From assembly GCA_019634615.1 (NCBI GenBank), contig JAHCAZ010000012.1, positions 42,168 through 106,167 of the forward strand: DNA of 64,000 nucleotides, written 5' to 3'. This DNA comes from Opitutaceae bacterium (GTDB lineage Bacteria > Verrucomicrobiota > Verrucomicrobiia > Opitutales > Opitutaceae). The notes beneath the pieces were generated by a model. It did no database searches and was not told the DNA's origin. It was given only the letters and a program-made list of their open reading frames with translations. Positions 40,140 through 49,700 of this stretch are shown piece by piece; the stretch's first letter is position 1, and every line of letters starts with the position of its first letter. The position numbers and the translations under genes were made by a program.

Positions 40140-40727
40140 GGCTGATAATCCTTTCGCAGCGGGTGGAAGTTGGCGTCCTCCGGGAGGAGGAAGGGCTTCA
40201 GGTTGGGATGGCCCGCGAAGGCGATGCCGAAGAAGTCGTGGGTCTCGCGCTCGTGCCAGTTGGCCCCGGGGAACACCGGGATGATGGTTGGCACCTCGGG
40301 AGTGGCGCGGGGGATACGGGTGCGAACGACGGCGCGGACGGCGTCGGTCGGGTGGAAGTAGTCGTAAACGACCTCCATCTCGTTCTGCGCGATCCAGTCG
40401 ACGCCGGTGATGGCATCGAGGGCGAAGCCCTCGCGGTCCATGATCTGCGCGGCGGCCACCACTTGGGCGGGCGCGACGGCGGCGTCGAAATCCCAGCCCT
40501 TGGCGGCATGGACCTCGGCGTGGACGGGCGCTGGCAGCGGGGCTGGAGCGACCGGGGCTGGGGCGGGCTTGGCGGCGGGTGCGGCCGCAGCGCCTGGGGC
40601 GGCCGCGGGAGCGGGCGGCGCGGGCTTGGCCGGCGGGGGGCCGGCGGCGGCGCGGGCGGCACGAGGGGCCTCCGGGGCCGAGGAGCTCGACGAAGAGGCC
40701 GGTGAGACGTTCGGCGGAGGTTTTCAT
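40136..40727 (-). CDS. nuoC: Complex I subunit C (cluster 1), with apparent one-base frameshift
   Basis: The C-terminal part is clearly Nuo[42 protein letters not shown] and the end HPLRKDYQP. The N-terminus, [18 protein letters not shown], starts at 40727, overlapping the nuoB stop (ATGA), but is in another frame. The two join if one base is removed near 40673-40677, at a run of four G. Between them is an Ala/Pro-rich linker of about 60 residues, absent from standard NuoC. A sequencing or assembly error is the likeliest cause because a poly-G artefact lies about 480 bp away; a true frameshift would cripple the complex. Corrected length about 196 residues. Confidence 0.8.
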
Positions 40728-41151
40728 TCCTTCAATTTGGCGACCGGGAAGCGGCGCTTGCCGGTGATCTTCTCCTCGAGTTGCAGGATGCCCTCGATCA
40801 GCGCCTCCGGGCGCGGCGGGCAGCCGGGCACGTAGACGTCGACGGGGAAGAGCTTGTCCACGCCCTCGACCACGGCGTATTGGCCGTCGAACTTGAACGG
40901 ACCGCCGGAGAGCGCGCAGTTGCCCATGGCGATGACCCACTTGGGCTCGAGCATCTGGTCGTAGAGCAGCTTCACGGCCGGGGCCATTTTCTTGTTCACC
41001 GTGCCGGCGACGATCATGACGTCGGCCTGGCGCGGGGAGGGGCGGAACACCTCGGCGCCGAAGCGCGAGAGGTCGAACCGGGCCATGCCGGCGGCCATCA
41101 TCTCAATGGCGCAGCAGGCGAGGCCGAAGGTGAGCGGCCAGAGCGAGTTGT

Positions 41152-41152
<1 letters not shown>
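40724..41152 (-). CDS. nuoB: Complex I subunit B (cluster 1), 5' end lost in poly-G tract
   Basis: Visible from [16 protein letters not shown] onward: the tandem Cys pair, then [23 protein letters not shown] and [11 protein letters not shown], i.e. all four ligands of cluster N2. Homologues have 30-50 residues before NSLWPL, ending in a WGRK-type motif; here the sequence changes abruptly into a nearly pure C tract on the coding strand (G on the plus strand, 41152-41228) that ends at the nuoA stop. The true start is therefore not readable. NuoB hands electrons to quinone and is essential, so the loss is probably a data artefact. Confidence 0.85.
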
Positions 41153-41615
<463 letters not shown>

Positions 41616-41870
41616 GGAACGAGGTGCCGGGAAAAGGCGTGGGTGCGGTGTGGCGGGTTGCCCCCATGATGGCAGGGAATGCGCGGTTCGGCATCGCACG
41701 CCTTGCCGTTCAATCCGCATTTATTGCGGTGGGGGCCGGTAACGCGGTTTTCCGAGGGAAAACCGGGTTGGAAACACCCCTGAAATCGGACGACCGCATT
41801 AGCGGCCATTATCCGCGGCGGGCGTTAGGAAAACTGTAGGTACGCCTTTTCGCGGGATGACCGAACCGGA

Positions 41871-41947
41871 GGAACGCTGATCTGCGCTGATCCACGCTGA
41901 TCGGTCCGAGCCCCCAACCATCCAAGATAAGCGAAGATCAGCGTTCC
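41871..41947. repeat. GGAACGCTGATCT dyad overlapping the GltD-like stop codon
   Basis: Perfect 13-bp arms GGAACGCTGATCT (41871-41883) and AGATCAGCGTTCC (41935-41947), with extra GCTGATC units in the left half. The right arm contains the last three codons and the TGA of the GltD-like gene. The rest of the 41616-41937 spacer shows no gene; it must hold the promoter of nuo cluster 1, if that has its own, but no convincing -35/-10 pair was found. Confidence 0.7.
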
Positions 41948-43371
41948 TTAGGTTCGGAGCTATCGGTCCGTGTCGCCAGGAACGCGTCAATTCCCGCCAC
42001 CGCCTGGCGGGCGTCGCGCACGGCGTGGAGCGCGGTGCAGGGGCCGCGGACGAGGTCGCCGCCGGCGAAGACGCCGGGCAGGCTGGTCATCTGCCGGGCG
42101 TCGACCTGAAACGCACCCTGCGGGGTGCGCGCGAGCGCCTGCCACGGGCTGTCTGCCGGCAGCGGGGCCGGATCGAAGCCAAGGGCGAGGAACGCGACGT
42201 CCGCCACGAGCGAGAACGATGTGGCCGTTGGCACAAACCAGCGCCGGCCATCCGCGCCGAGCGGGCCGGGTTCGGTGCGGACCAGTTGCAGGCCGGTGAG
42301 GACGCCCGGCGGGCGGCCGATGAAGCTGATGGGGAAGGCCTGGAACAGGAAACGCACCTCCTCCTCGAGGGCGGCATCGATATCCCGGCGCATGGCCGGC
42401 AGGCTGGCCTCGTCGCGGCGATAGACGACAGCCACGGAGTCCGCGCCGGAGCGGACCGCGGCACGGGCGCAGTCGATCGCGGTGTCGCCGCCGCCAATGA
42501 CCGCGACGTGCTTGCCGCCGACGAGCGCCTTGGCCGCGGCGCTGTCGGTGCCGGCTTGGAGCAGGAACGGCACGGCTTGGTGCACGCCGTCCAATTCGTG
42601 CCCCGGTGCATCGAGCGTGCGCGGCTGCTTGGCGCCGAGGGCGAGATAGACCGCGTCGAAATCCTCGAGGAGCAGGGTCAAAGGCGTGTGCTCGGCCTCG
42701 GCATCGGCGAGCCGGAAGTTCACGCCCTGCCGCCGCAGGAGGTCCACGCGACGCTCGACGATCGAGCGCTGCAAGTGGAACTCGGGTGTCGCGTAGACGA
42801 GCAGGCCGCCGGGCTGCGGGCGGTGGTCGAAGATGGTCACGGCATAGCCGCGGCGGACGAGTCCGTCGGCACAGGCGAGCCCGCCGGGACCGGCGCCGAT
42901 GACGGCGACATGCCGGCCGTTGGGCGGGGCCACGTCGGGTTGCACGAGACCATGGGCGAAGGCGTACTCGTTGAGGAACTGCTCGACGGCCCAGATGGAA
43001 ACCGGCTGCGCCTGGCCGTTGATCACGCACTCGGCCTCGCAGAGATGATCCGCGGGGCAGACGCGCGCGCAGATCTCAGGCAGGTTGCCGCCCGCCTGCA
43101 GGGCCTGCGCGGCGGCGGAGAAATGGCCCTCGGCGGTGAGGGCGAGCCACTCGGGGATGTTCGTGCCGAGCGGGCAGCCCGCGACGCAGGTGGGCTCGGG
43201 GCATTGCACGCAGCGGCTGGCCTGCTCGCGCGCGGCGACCTCGTCGTAGAAACCGTAGATTTCGAGAAAGTCGGCGATGCGGTCCGGCGCGGAACGGCGG
43301 GCCGGGTCCTGGCGCGCCAATTGGCTCCAGGCATGCCGGGCATCGGACGCGGGGCGGGCGTCAGCGCTCAT
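41938..43371 (-). CDS. GltD-like NAD(P)H/FAD iron-sulfur oxidoreductase
   Basis: A 477-residue flavoprotein of the glutamate-synthase small-subunit family. N-terminal Cys sets CVQCPEPTCVAGCPLGTNIPEW near residue 45 and CARVCPADHLCEAECV near 95 bind two [4Fe-4S]; FAD site VIGAGPGGLACADGLVRRG near 142; NADPH site VIGGGDTAIDCARAAVRSG near 278; closing FAD motif FAGGDLVRGP near 440. No GltB large subunit is in the window, so glutamate synthesis is not supported. Such orphans (NfnB/SudA-like) often move electrons between NADPH and ferredoxin, which suits the KorAB/ferredoxin neighbours and the missing NuoF. ATG 43371 chosen over an upstream TTG. Confidence 0.85.
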   Translation of the reverse strand: MSADARPASDARHAWSQLARQDPARRSAPDRIADFLEIYGFYDEVAAREQASRCVQCPEPTCVAGCPLGTNIPEWLALTAEGHFSAAAQALQAGGNLPEICARVCPADHLCEAECVINGQAQPVSIWAVEQFLNEYAFAHGLVQPDVAPPNGRHVAVIGAGPGGLACADGLVRRGYAVTIFDHRPQPGGLLVYATPEFHLQRSIVERRVDLLRRQGVNFRLADAEAEHTPLTLLLEDFDAVYLALGAKQPRTLDAPGHELDGVHQAVPFLLQAGTDSAAAKALVGGKHVAVIGGGDTAIDCARAAVRSGADSVAVVYRRDEASLPAMRRDIDAALEEEVRFLFQAFPISFIGRPPGVLTGLQLVRTEPGPLGADGRRWFVPTATSFSLVADVAFLALGFDPAPLPADSPWQALARTPQGAFQVDARQMTSLPGVFAGGDLVRGPCTALHAVRDARQAVAGIDAFLATRTDSSEPKER

Positions 43372-43521
43372 CGGAGTGGGGTGGGTTGGGGTTGGGGAAC
43401 GCGCCAACTATAGCGGGGCGCCGCGGCGACGCCACGGCCCATCTTGGCAAACGCTGCGCATCTATTGACGCCGCAGATCTTGGCGAAGGCAGTAGGACGA
43501 ATGATGCAGCGAGGTGAAGAG

Positions 43522-43575
43522 GGAAGCCGGGAAACCAGGAAAGAATTCCGGTCTTTTCCCGGTTTCCAGGCTTCC
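43522..43575. repeat. Inverted repeat downstream of korB
   Basis: GGAAGCCGGGAAACC (43522-43536) pairs with GGTTTCCAGGCTTCC (43561-43575) with one mismatch. It lies just downstream of korB on the minus strand and could terminate or stabilise the korAB mRNA before the GltD-like gene; no clean T-run follows. Confidence 0.55.
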
Positions 43576-43595
43576 TCCTTAACTCTCCTCCGCAG

Positions 43596-44465
43596 CTATT
43601 TCGCCTGCAGCTCCGCCTGGCGGGCGCGGATCATCTGGTCGTAGGTCTCGGGCGGGGTCGGGTTCTGGTAGAAGATGCCGGTGTAGAGCTCGGTGCCGTA
43701 GGCCTGGGCGAGGTCCATCGCGCGGAGGCGGTTGGTGGGATCGTGGCCCAGGTCGGCCAGCTTCTTCATCTTCGCCTTCTGCACCTTCATCTGGTCGTTG
43801 GGATCGCCGAAGGTGACGCAGGGGGACTGGATGTTGACGAAGGAGAAGCCCGGATAGCGGATCGCGGCTTCGATCATTTTCGTGAGGCCTTCCATGTCGG
43901 CGGGGAGGCCCTGGGCGACGAAGCCGGCACCGTAGGCGAGCACGTAGAGGAGCGGGTTCACCGGTTCCTCGAGGCTGCCGTAGGTGGTGCTGTTGGTCTT
44001 GGCGCCGCGCGGCGTGGTGGGCGACATCTGGCCCTTGGTCAGGCCGTAGATGTGGTTGTCCATCACGATGTACGTGAGATCGAGGTTGCGCCGAATCGCG
44101 TGCGGCACGTGGCCGCCGCCGATCGAGAAGCCGTCGCCGTCGCCGCCGGCGACGAGGACGAGCAGGTCGGGGTTGGCCATCTTGATCCCCTGCGCGACGG
44201 GAAGGGCGCGGCCGTGCACGGTGTTGAAACCGTAGGCGGTCGTGTAGCCGGGGATGCGGCTGGAGCAGCCGATGCCGGAGATGAAGGCGACCTCGTGGGC
44301 GGGGCGGCCGATGTTGACGAGGGCACGGTACAGCGCGGTGACGACGCCGTAGTCGCCGCAGCCGGGGCACCAGATGGGCTTCAGGTCGCTGCGGAAATCC
44401 TTGATCGTGAGCGGGGCGGCGGCCGACGGGGCGCAACCGCAGTCGGTGGTGGAGGGGACACTCAT
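43596..44465 (-). CDS. korB: 2-oxoacid:ferredoxin oxidoreductase beta subunit
   Basis: A 289-residue thiamine-diphosphate subunit. Seen: IWCPGCGDYGVVTALYRAL near residue 31, FISGIGCSSRIPGY near 61, AGGDGDGFSIGGGH near 105 and MDNHIYGLTKGQMSPTT near 133, which is the ThDP/Mg site and typical of the 2-oxoglutarate (KorB/OorB) group. It oxidises a 2-oxoacid with CoA and reduces ferredoxin. It overlaps the korA stop (ATGA, 44462-44465). 2-oxoglutarate is the likely substrate, but 2-oxoacid specificity is not certain. Confidence 0.93.
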   Translation of the reverse strand: MSVPSTTDCGCAPSAAAPLTIKDFRSDLKPIWCPGCGDYGVVTALYRALVNIGRPAHEVAFISGIGCSSRIPGYTTAYGFNTVHGRALPVAQGIKMANPDLLVLVAGGDGDGFSIGGGHVPHAIRRNLDLTYIVMDNHIYGLTKGQMSPTTPRGAKTNSTTYGSLEEPVNPLLYVLAYGAGFVAQGLPADMEGLTKMIEAAIRYPGFSFVNIQSPCVTFGDPNDQMKVQKAKMKKLADLGHDPTNRLRAMDLAQAYGTELYTGIFYQNPTPPETYDQMIRARQAELQAK

Positions 44466-46243
44466 GGCGCGGGTGTGGCGGGGTGATTGGCGAGCGACTC
44501 GGCCATGACGCGGAGGCGTTGGACGATCGCGGCCGGGGGGATCGGGTTGGCGCCGCTGCGGGCGAGCGAGGTGAAGTCGCGGGGCACGTCCACCCACATG
44601 CGGATGAGGCGGTGAAGCTGGCCTTGGTGCGATTGCTCGACGACGACGCAGCGCTGCAGCGAGGCGAAGAAGTCGCGATAGACCGACTCGGCGATCGGGT
44701 AGAGCAGCTTCGGGATGAGCAGCTTGACGGGGATGCCCTGGGCGCGCGCGGTGCGCACGGCCTCGAGCGCGGCGCCGGCCATGCCGCCCCAGCTGATGAC
44801 GCCGAGGGGCGCGTCGATGTCGCCCTCGAGGATGAAAAGGTCGTCGCGGGTCTTCAGCGGGTTGAGCTTGTTGAGCCGCTTGTTGTTCATCCGCTCGTGC
44901 ATCTCGCCGCTGCTCGTGGGGTCACCGTGCTCGTTGTGCTCGATGCCGGCGGCGAGGTAGCTGCCGCCCGGCATGCCGGGATGGCTGAGCGGGCTGACGC
45001 CGGAGTCGGTGATCTTGAAACGGTTGTAGCCCGCGGCGAGTTCCTCGGGCGTCGGCTTGAGGCGTTCGATGAGCTTGAACGGCGTCGTGTCGACCGGGTC
45101 GATCACATCCTTGCGCTGGGCGATCTCCTGGTCGGAGAGAACGATGACGGGCGTCTGGTAGGCCTCGGCGATGTTGAACGCCTCGACCGTGACGCCGAAG
45201 ACGTCGGACACGCCGATGGGCGCGAGCACCGGGCGCACGGTGTCGCCGTGGGCGGAGAAGACGGCGGCGAAGAGGTCGGCCTGCTCGGTCTTGGTGGGCA
45301 GGCCCGTGGAGGGGCCGCCGCGTTGGACGTTGACGCAGACGAGGGGGAGCTCGGCGATGCTGGCGAGGCCGATGACCTCGGACTTGAGCGAGAAGCCCGG
45401 GCCGGAGGTGGCGGTCATGGCCTTCTTGCCGGCGAAGGAGGCGCCGACGACCGCGGCGATGCCGGCGATCTCGTCCTCGGCCTGCAGGAGCGATCCGCCG
45501 TGCTTCCAGATGTCCTTCTGGAGGTACTGCATGATCTCGGTCGCGGGCGTGATCGGGTAACCGCCGAAGAACTTGCAGCCGGCGAAGAGCGCGGCCTCGG
45601 CGCAGATCTCATTGCCGTCGGTCACGCGGCGCTTGGCGCCGGTGGCGACGGGCGGGGCGAGGCGCATGTCGCGGGTGAGCGGATGCTCGTCGGCGTAGGC
45701 CAGGCCGGCGGCGTAGGCGCGCTCGTTTCCCTGGAGGACCTCGGCGCCCTTCTTGGCGAACTTGCGGCGGATGCCCTCGAGGATGGCCTCGCGGCCGAGA
45801 TTGAACCAGCCGGCGAGGAGGCCGAGGACGACGTTGTTCTTCGCTTGAAGCGTGCCGGCTGACTTGATGGCGAGGTCCGCCATCGGCACTGCGAGCACGA
45901 TGCCCGGCTGGACCTTGAGCGGGATGGCGGCGGGTTCGACGCCGGTCTTCTTCTCGTAGAGGACGACCGTGTCGGTTCCGACCGGCAACTCGCCGCCGAA
46001 GCGGAGGAAGTCCTCCCAGTTCAGCACGACGGCGACGTCGAGGGTACCGCCCGGGTTGAGCACCGGGGTCGTGGCGACGCGCAGGCGGCAGGAGGATTCA
46101 CCCCCGCGGATCTGCGAACCGAAGCTCTTGGTGAGCATGGCGTAGTAGCCCTCGCGGGCGGCGGCGCTGATGAGCGCATCGCCGGCGGAGACGATGCCGT
46201 CGCCGCCTGAACCAGCCATGCCAATGATCATGTCGTTCAGCAT
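44462..46243 (-). CDS. korA: 2-oxoacid:ferredoxin oxidoreductase alpha subunit (gamma-alpha fusion)
   Basis: A 593-residue fusion of the gamma domain (residues 1-180, GMAGSGGDGIVSAGDALISAA at the start and SFGSQIRGGESS near 40) and the alpha domain (from about 205: GNEICAEAALFAGCKFFGGYPITPATEIMQ, ATSGPGFSLKSEVIGLASIAELPLVCVNVQRGGPSTGLPTKTEQ-type block, shown here only by position 278-320). The fused order is that of KorA of the 2-oxoglutarate enzyme. It binds CoA and holds the ThDP active site with KorB. Its promoter side carries the small ferredoxin gene 46 bp upstream, its likely electron acceptor. Confidence 0.93.
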   Translation of the reverse strand: MLNDMIIGMAGSGGDGIVSAGDALISAAAREGYYAMLTKSFGSQIRGGESSCRLRVATTPVLNPGGTLDVAVVLNWEDFLRFGGELPVGTDTVVLYEKKTGVEPAAIPLKVQPGIVLAVPMADLAIKSAGTLQAKNNVVLGLLAGWFNLGREAILEGIRRKFAKKGAEVLQGNERAYAAGLAYADEHPLTRDMRLAPPVATGAKRRVTDGNEICAEAALFAGCKFFGGYPITPATEIMQYLQKDIWKHGGSLLQAEDEIAGIAAVVGASFAGKKAMTATSGPGFSLKSEVIGLASIAELPLVCVNVQRGGPSTGLPTKTEQADLFAAVFSAHGDTVRPVLAPIGVSDVFGVTVEAFNIAEAYQTPVIVLSDQEIAQRKDVIDPVDTTPFKLIERLKPTPEELAAGYNRFKITDSGVSPLSHPGMPGGSYLAAGIEHNEHGDPTSSGEMHERMNNKRLNKLNPLKTRDDLFILEGDIDAPLGVISWGGMAGAALEAVRTARAQGIPVKLLIPKLLYPIAESVYRDFFASLQRCVVVEQSHQGQLHRLIRMWVDVPRDFTSLARSGANPIPPAAIVQRLRVMAESLANHPATPAP

Positions 46244-46289
46244 GTGGGTGTGGAGTTACGCGGTGGGGCACCGCGGCCCGGTCCGGGCT

Positions 46290-46523
46290 TTATTGTCCGT
46301 CATTACCGATGGACTCCGTGGAGCAGGAGGCCATGGCCTCCTCCGCCAAGGCGATCTCGGCGTCGGTGATCGGCTGCTTCTTCACGTAGGACATGCCGGT
46401 GTCGGCGTTGCGCTCGAAAAGCTCGGGCGCGATCACGCGGCACTGGTCGCAGTCGATGCAGGTGGAGTCGGTGTAGTAACGACCCGCAACATTGTCAGAG
46501 AGACGTTCGGATAGGGTAGCCAT
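46290..46523 (-). CDS. Small single-cluster ferredoxin
   Basis: A 77-residue soluble ferredoxin. Cysteines: CIDCDQC near residues 22-28 and one more Cys in MASCSTESIG near 67, i.e. CxxCxxC...C, a layout for one [4Fe-4S] (or [3Fe-4S]) cluster. The proline usually following the fourth Cys is absent. The gene directly precedes korAB and lies between the two complex I clusters, so it is the best local candidate for carrying electrons from KorAB (and PFOR) to the NuoEFG-less complexes. Confidence 0.88.
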   Translation of the reverse strand: MATLSERLSDNVAGRYYTDSTCIDCDQCRVIAPELFERNADTGMSYVKKQPITDAEIALAEEAMASCSTESIGNDGQ

Positions 46524-46605
46524 GGCCTCACGATAACAATCCGTGGCGGTGCCCGCATCGCGTCTAATGGGGTTTACTGCGCAGATTTTGCGGTCGGAGG
46601 GGCTT

Positions 46606-46697
46606 GATCGTTCTCGTTCTCGTAATCGTTCTCGTTCTCGAAGTGCTCCACGCGCGGTGCGTTTCGAGAACGAGAAAGAGAACGAGTACGAGTACGA
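46606..46697. repeat. GTTCTCGTTCTCG inverted repeat
   Basis: Iterated TCGTTCTCG units at 46606-46641 are answered by GAGAACGAGAAAGAGAACGAG-type units at 46663-46697 in inverse orientation. It lies between the ferredoxin gene and the end of nuoN of cluster 2, stopping 4 bp before the nuoN stop codon. Confidence 0.7.
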
Positions 46698-46701
46698 TAT
46701 C

Positions 46702-48165
46702 CTACCCGAAGTACCTCAGCACCAACGTCGGCAGCGCCCCCAGCACGACCAGCGCGGCCGCCGCCAGCGTCAGCGCCAGTCCGGCCGTCAGCGGCACCCG
46801 AATGCGCGTCGCACCCGCCGCCGGCGGCAACACGAGAGCCTGCTTCAAGACGACGAGGTAGTAGTAAAACGCCACGGCACTCATCGCGATGGCCAGCAGG
46901 GCCAGCCAGCCGGCGGGGTCCATGAGGCCGCCGACCTGCAAAGCACCGGCGAAAACGACGAACTTGCCGAAGAAACCGGCGAGGGGCGGGATGCCGGCGA
47001 GCGAAAGGACAAAGACCGCAAGGCAACCGGCGAGGAGCGGTGAGCGGCGGGCGAGGCCGGCGAGGTCGGTGATGCGCTGGCAGCCGCCGTTGACCTCGAT
47101 CACGGCGATGACGCCGAAGGCTCCCGCCGCAGCGACGCCGTAGGTCGCCGCGTAGTAGAACAGCGGCCCCGGGCCGGTGACCCCGGCCGCCATCACGCCG
47201 AGCAGCATCGCGCCGGCGTGGGCGATGGCCGAGTAGGCGAGGAGGCGGCGGACATTGCCCTGGGCCAGCGCGGCCAGGTTGCCCAGCAAGATCGAGGCGC
47301 CCACGATGATGGCCACCGGCGTCAGCCAGCCGATCGCGGCGCCGGGCGCACCGCCGGCCACCGCGCCGAGGCCGGGCCACAGGAGACGGAGGAACAGCGC
47401 GAAGCCGGCGAGCTTCGACGCCGAGGCAATGAGCGCGGCCGAGGGCGTCGGTGCCCCCTCGTAGGCATCCGGTGCCCAGAGGTGGAACGGCGCGGCGGCC
47501 GCCTTGAAGCCGAAAGCCACGAGGACCATGACCAGCGCGATGCCCAGTAGCGGCGACATGCCGGTGTGCGCCAGCCTGATCGCGATGGCGCCGAGCTCGA
47601 GTTCGCCGGTGAGGCCGTAGATCAGGCTGAAGCCGAAGAGCAGGAACGCCGCGGCCATCGCACCGTAGAGAAAATACTTCAGCGCCGCCTCGGCCGACTC
47701 CACGCGCGCCTTGTCGTAACCGGCGAGGATGTAGAGCGAGAGACTGGCCAGCTCGAGGGCGGCGAAGGCGACGAGCAGGTGGTTGGCCGCCGCCATCAGC
47801 GTGAAGCCAGCGGTGGCGAAGAGGATGATCGCCACGTATTCGGCCGGGTGCCGGGGCGTGCGCGCCCCGGCGGCGATGCCGAGGGTCAGCAGCGTGAGCG
47901 CCAGCACGCCGATCCGCGTCGCGACCGCGAGCGAGTCCAGCATCAGGGTGGCGCCATAGACCGGTCCCATGCGGCCGACCAACACGGCATCCACGAGCGC
48001 CGCGATCGTGGCGATGGAGCCGAGCCCAAGGGCGGCGCCCAAGCGGTCCTTGTTGGGCAGCTTGCGGCCAAGCGTGAGATCGTACCCCAGCACCGCGAGG
48101 GCGCCGATCACGAGGGCGATCTCGGGGAGCAGGGCGCGGGTGAGGAGGAGGTAGTCGAAACTCAT
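46702..48165 (-). CDS. nuoN: Complex I subunit N (cluster 2)
   Basis: A 487-residue antiporter-type membrane subunit, last gene of cluster 2. Seen: AALELASLSLYILAGYDK near residue 123 (Glu), FKAAAAPFHLWAPDAYEGAP near 222-241 (Lys; PDAYEGAP is a NuoN hallmark), LLAYSAIAHAGAMLLG near 290 and GIPPLAGFFGKFVVFAGAL near 393. Overlaps the nuoM stop upstream (48162-48165). Only distantly alike the NuoN of cluster 1, so the clusters are not a recent duplication. Confidence 0.93.
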   Translation of the reverse strand: MSFDYLLLTRALLPEIALVIGALAVLGYDLTLGRKLPNKDRLGAALGLGSIATIAALVDAVLVGRMGPVYGATLMLDSLAVATRIGVLALTLLTLGIAAGARTPRHPAEYVAIILFATAGFTLMAAANHLLVAFAALELASLSLYILAGYDKARVESAEAALKYFLYGAMAAAFLLFGFSLIYGLTGELELGAIAIRLAHTGMSPLLGIALVMVLVAFGFKAAAAPFHLWAPDAYEGAPTPSAALIASASKLAGFALFLRLLWPGLGAVAGGAPGAAIGWLTPVAIIVGASILLGNLAALAQGNVRRLLAYSAIAHAGAMLLGVMAAGVTGPGPLFYYAATYGVAAAGAFGVIAVIEVNGGCQRITDLAGLARRSPLLAGCLAVFVLSLAGIPPLAGFFGKFVVFAGALQVGGLMDPAGWLALLAIAMSAVAFYYYLVVLKQALVLPPAAGATRIRVPLTAGLALTLAAAALVVLGALPTLVLRYFG

Positions 48166-49658
48166 GGCGTGCCTCCGGTCCAGATGGCCTGCAGCCCGGG
48201 CGAGGTCAGGCCCGGGATGATCCAATTCAGCAACAGCGCGGGATTGAGCCCGACGACGACGGTCGCGGCGAGCAGCAGTCCAGCGCCGATCCGCTCGGGC
48301 CAGGTGAGGGGCGGGAGCGGGTGATCCGCGACGGTCACCGCGTCATCGGTCCGACTGAAGAACACGACCTGGATGACCCGCAGCGTGAAAGCCGCGGCCA
48401 CGAGCACGCCGAGGGCGGCGCCGAGGGTCCACAGTTTCGAGACCGGCCAGGTGCCGATCAGAATCGAGAGTTCGGCGGGGAAGCCGCTGAAGCCCGGCAT
48501 GCCCATCGAGGCGAGGCCGGCGACCACGAAGACCACGGCGGTGAACGGCATCAACCGGTGCAGCGGCAGGCGCCGGAGCTCGTCGAGACGCCGCGTGTGC
48601 GTGCGCTCGTAGACCATGCGGCCGACGACGGCGAAGAGCAGGCCGGCGATCACGCCGTGTGAGAACATTTGCAGCACCGCTCCCGCCGCCGCCTGCGGCG
48701 TGCCCGCGGCGAGGCCGAGGAGCACGAAGCCCATGTGGCTCACGCTCGAGTAACCGATGACGAATTTGAAGTCCTCCTGGACCAAAGCGACGAGGCCGGC
48801 GTACACGATGCCGATCACGGCCAGCCAGGCGATGGCGGGTTGGAAATACGTCAGGCCCGCGGGCACCAACGGCATGGCCACGCGCAGGCAACCGTAGGCG
48901 CCGAGCTTCATCACGACACCGGCCAGCAGCATCGAGGCGGCGGTGGGCGCGGCGACGTGACCGGTCGGAGCCCAGGTGTGGAAGGGGAAGAGGCCGGCCA
49001 AAATCGCGAAGCCGACGAAGAGCAGGGCAAAGATGATGAGCTGCTCGTGATGCGTGAGCCGGGTGGCGGCCAAGGCCAGTTCGCCGAAGCCGAAACCTGT
49101 GCCGCCCGCCGCGCCGTAGACCCAGAGCAGGCCGGCCAGCACCATGCCGCTGCCGGCGAAGGAGTAGAGCGCGAGCTTCATCGCGCCGTACTCGCGGTTG
49201 GTGGAGCCCCAGCGCGCGATCAGGAAATACTTCGGGACGATCGCGATCTCGTAGAACACGAAGAACAGGAACGCGTCCGCGCTGAGGAACACGCCGTACA
49301 CGCCGCCGATGAGCGCGAGGTAGAGCGCGAAGAATGCGCCGGTGTCCTCCTGTACATTCCACGAGAAAAGGATGCCGGCCACGGCTGCGAGCCCGGTCAG
49401 GACGACGAGCGTCAGGCTGATGCCGTCGGCCGCGAGGTGGAAGCGGATGCCGAGCGACTCGATCCACGGGAGGTTGAGCAACGACGCATAACCCGCACCT
49501 GGATCGAAGTGAACCGCAGCCCAAAGCGTGACACCCCAGCCGGCCAGCGCGCTCAGCAGCGCGATCCAGCGCGCAGCCGCGGCCGAACGCGACCCCGCCA
49601 CCAGTGCAAGAAACGCACCGGCGAAGGAGAGATGGATCGTGAGGGGCAGCAGGTTCAT
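48162..49658 (-). CDS. Complex I second M-type subunit (cluster 2, copy a)
   Basis: A 498-residue NuoM-type antiporter subunit. Seen: LAADGISLTLVVLTGLAAVA near residue 73, FFVFYEIAIVPKYFLIARWG near 132 (Glu in YEIAIVP where NuoM normally has WE), AGLFPFHTWAPTGHVAAPT near 218 and VIGYSSVSHMGFVLLGLAAG near 297. The expected Lys before PFHTW is replaced (GLFPFHTW rather than KVPLFPFHTW). It is the second of two M genes in tandem and is separated from the first by a 298-bp repeat spacer. ATG 49658 chosen at the hydrophobic N-terminus. Confidence 0.9.
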   Translation of the reverse strand: MNLLPLTIHLSFAGAFLALVAGSRSAAAARWIALLSALAGWGVTLWAAVHFDPGAGYASLLNLPWIESLGIRFHLAADGISLTLVVLTGLAAVAGILFSWNVQEDTGAFFALYLALIGGVYGVFLSADAFLFFVFYEIAIVPKYFLIARWGSTNREYGAMKLALYSFAGSGMVLAGLLWVYGAAGGTGFGFGELALAATRLTHHEQLIIFALLFVGFAILAGLFPFHTWAPTGHVAAPTAASMLLAGVVMKLGAYGCLRVAMPLVPAGLTYFQPAIAWLAVIGIVYAGLVALVQEDFKFVIGYSSVSHMGFVLLGLAAGTPQAAAGAVLQMFSHGVIAGLLFAVVGRMVYERTHTRRLDELRRLPLHRLMPFTAVVFVVAGLASMGMPGFSGFPAELSILIGTWPVSKLWTLGAALGVLVAAAFTLRVIQVVFFSRTDDAVTVADHPLPPLTWPERIGAGLLLAATVVVGLNPALLLNWIIPGLTSPGLQAIWTGGTP

Positions 49659-49700
49659 GCCGAAGACGGTTTTACCCAGTGCGCGGATGGATGGTGGAGA

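Noticed and set aside
38997..40940. A continuous 647-codon frame suggesting a long NuoD or NuoC-D fusion
   Set aside because: The upstream third reads Arg/Pro-rich nonsense in the nuoC and nuoB region; NuoC homology lies in another frame and a coupled ATG for NuoD is at 40139.
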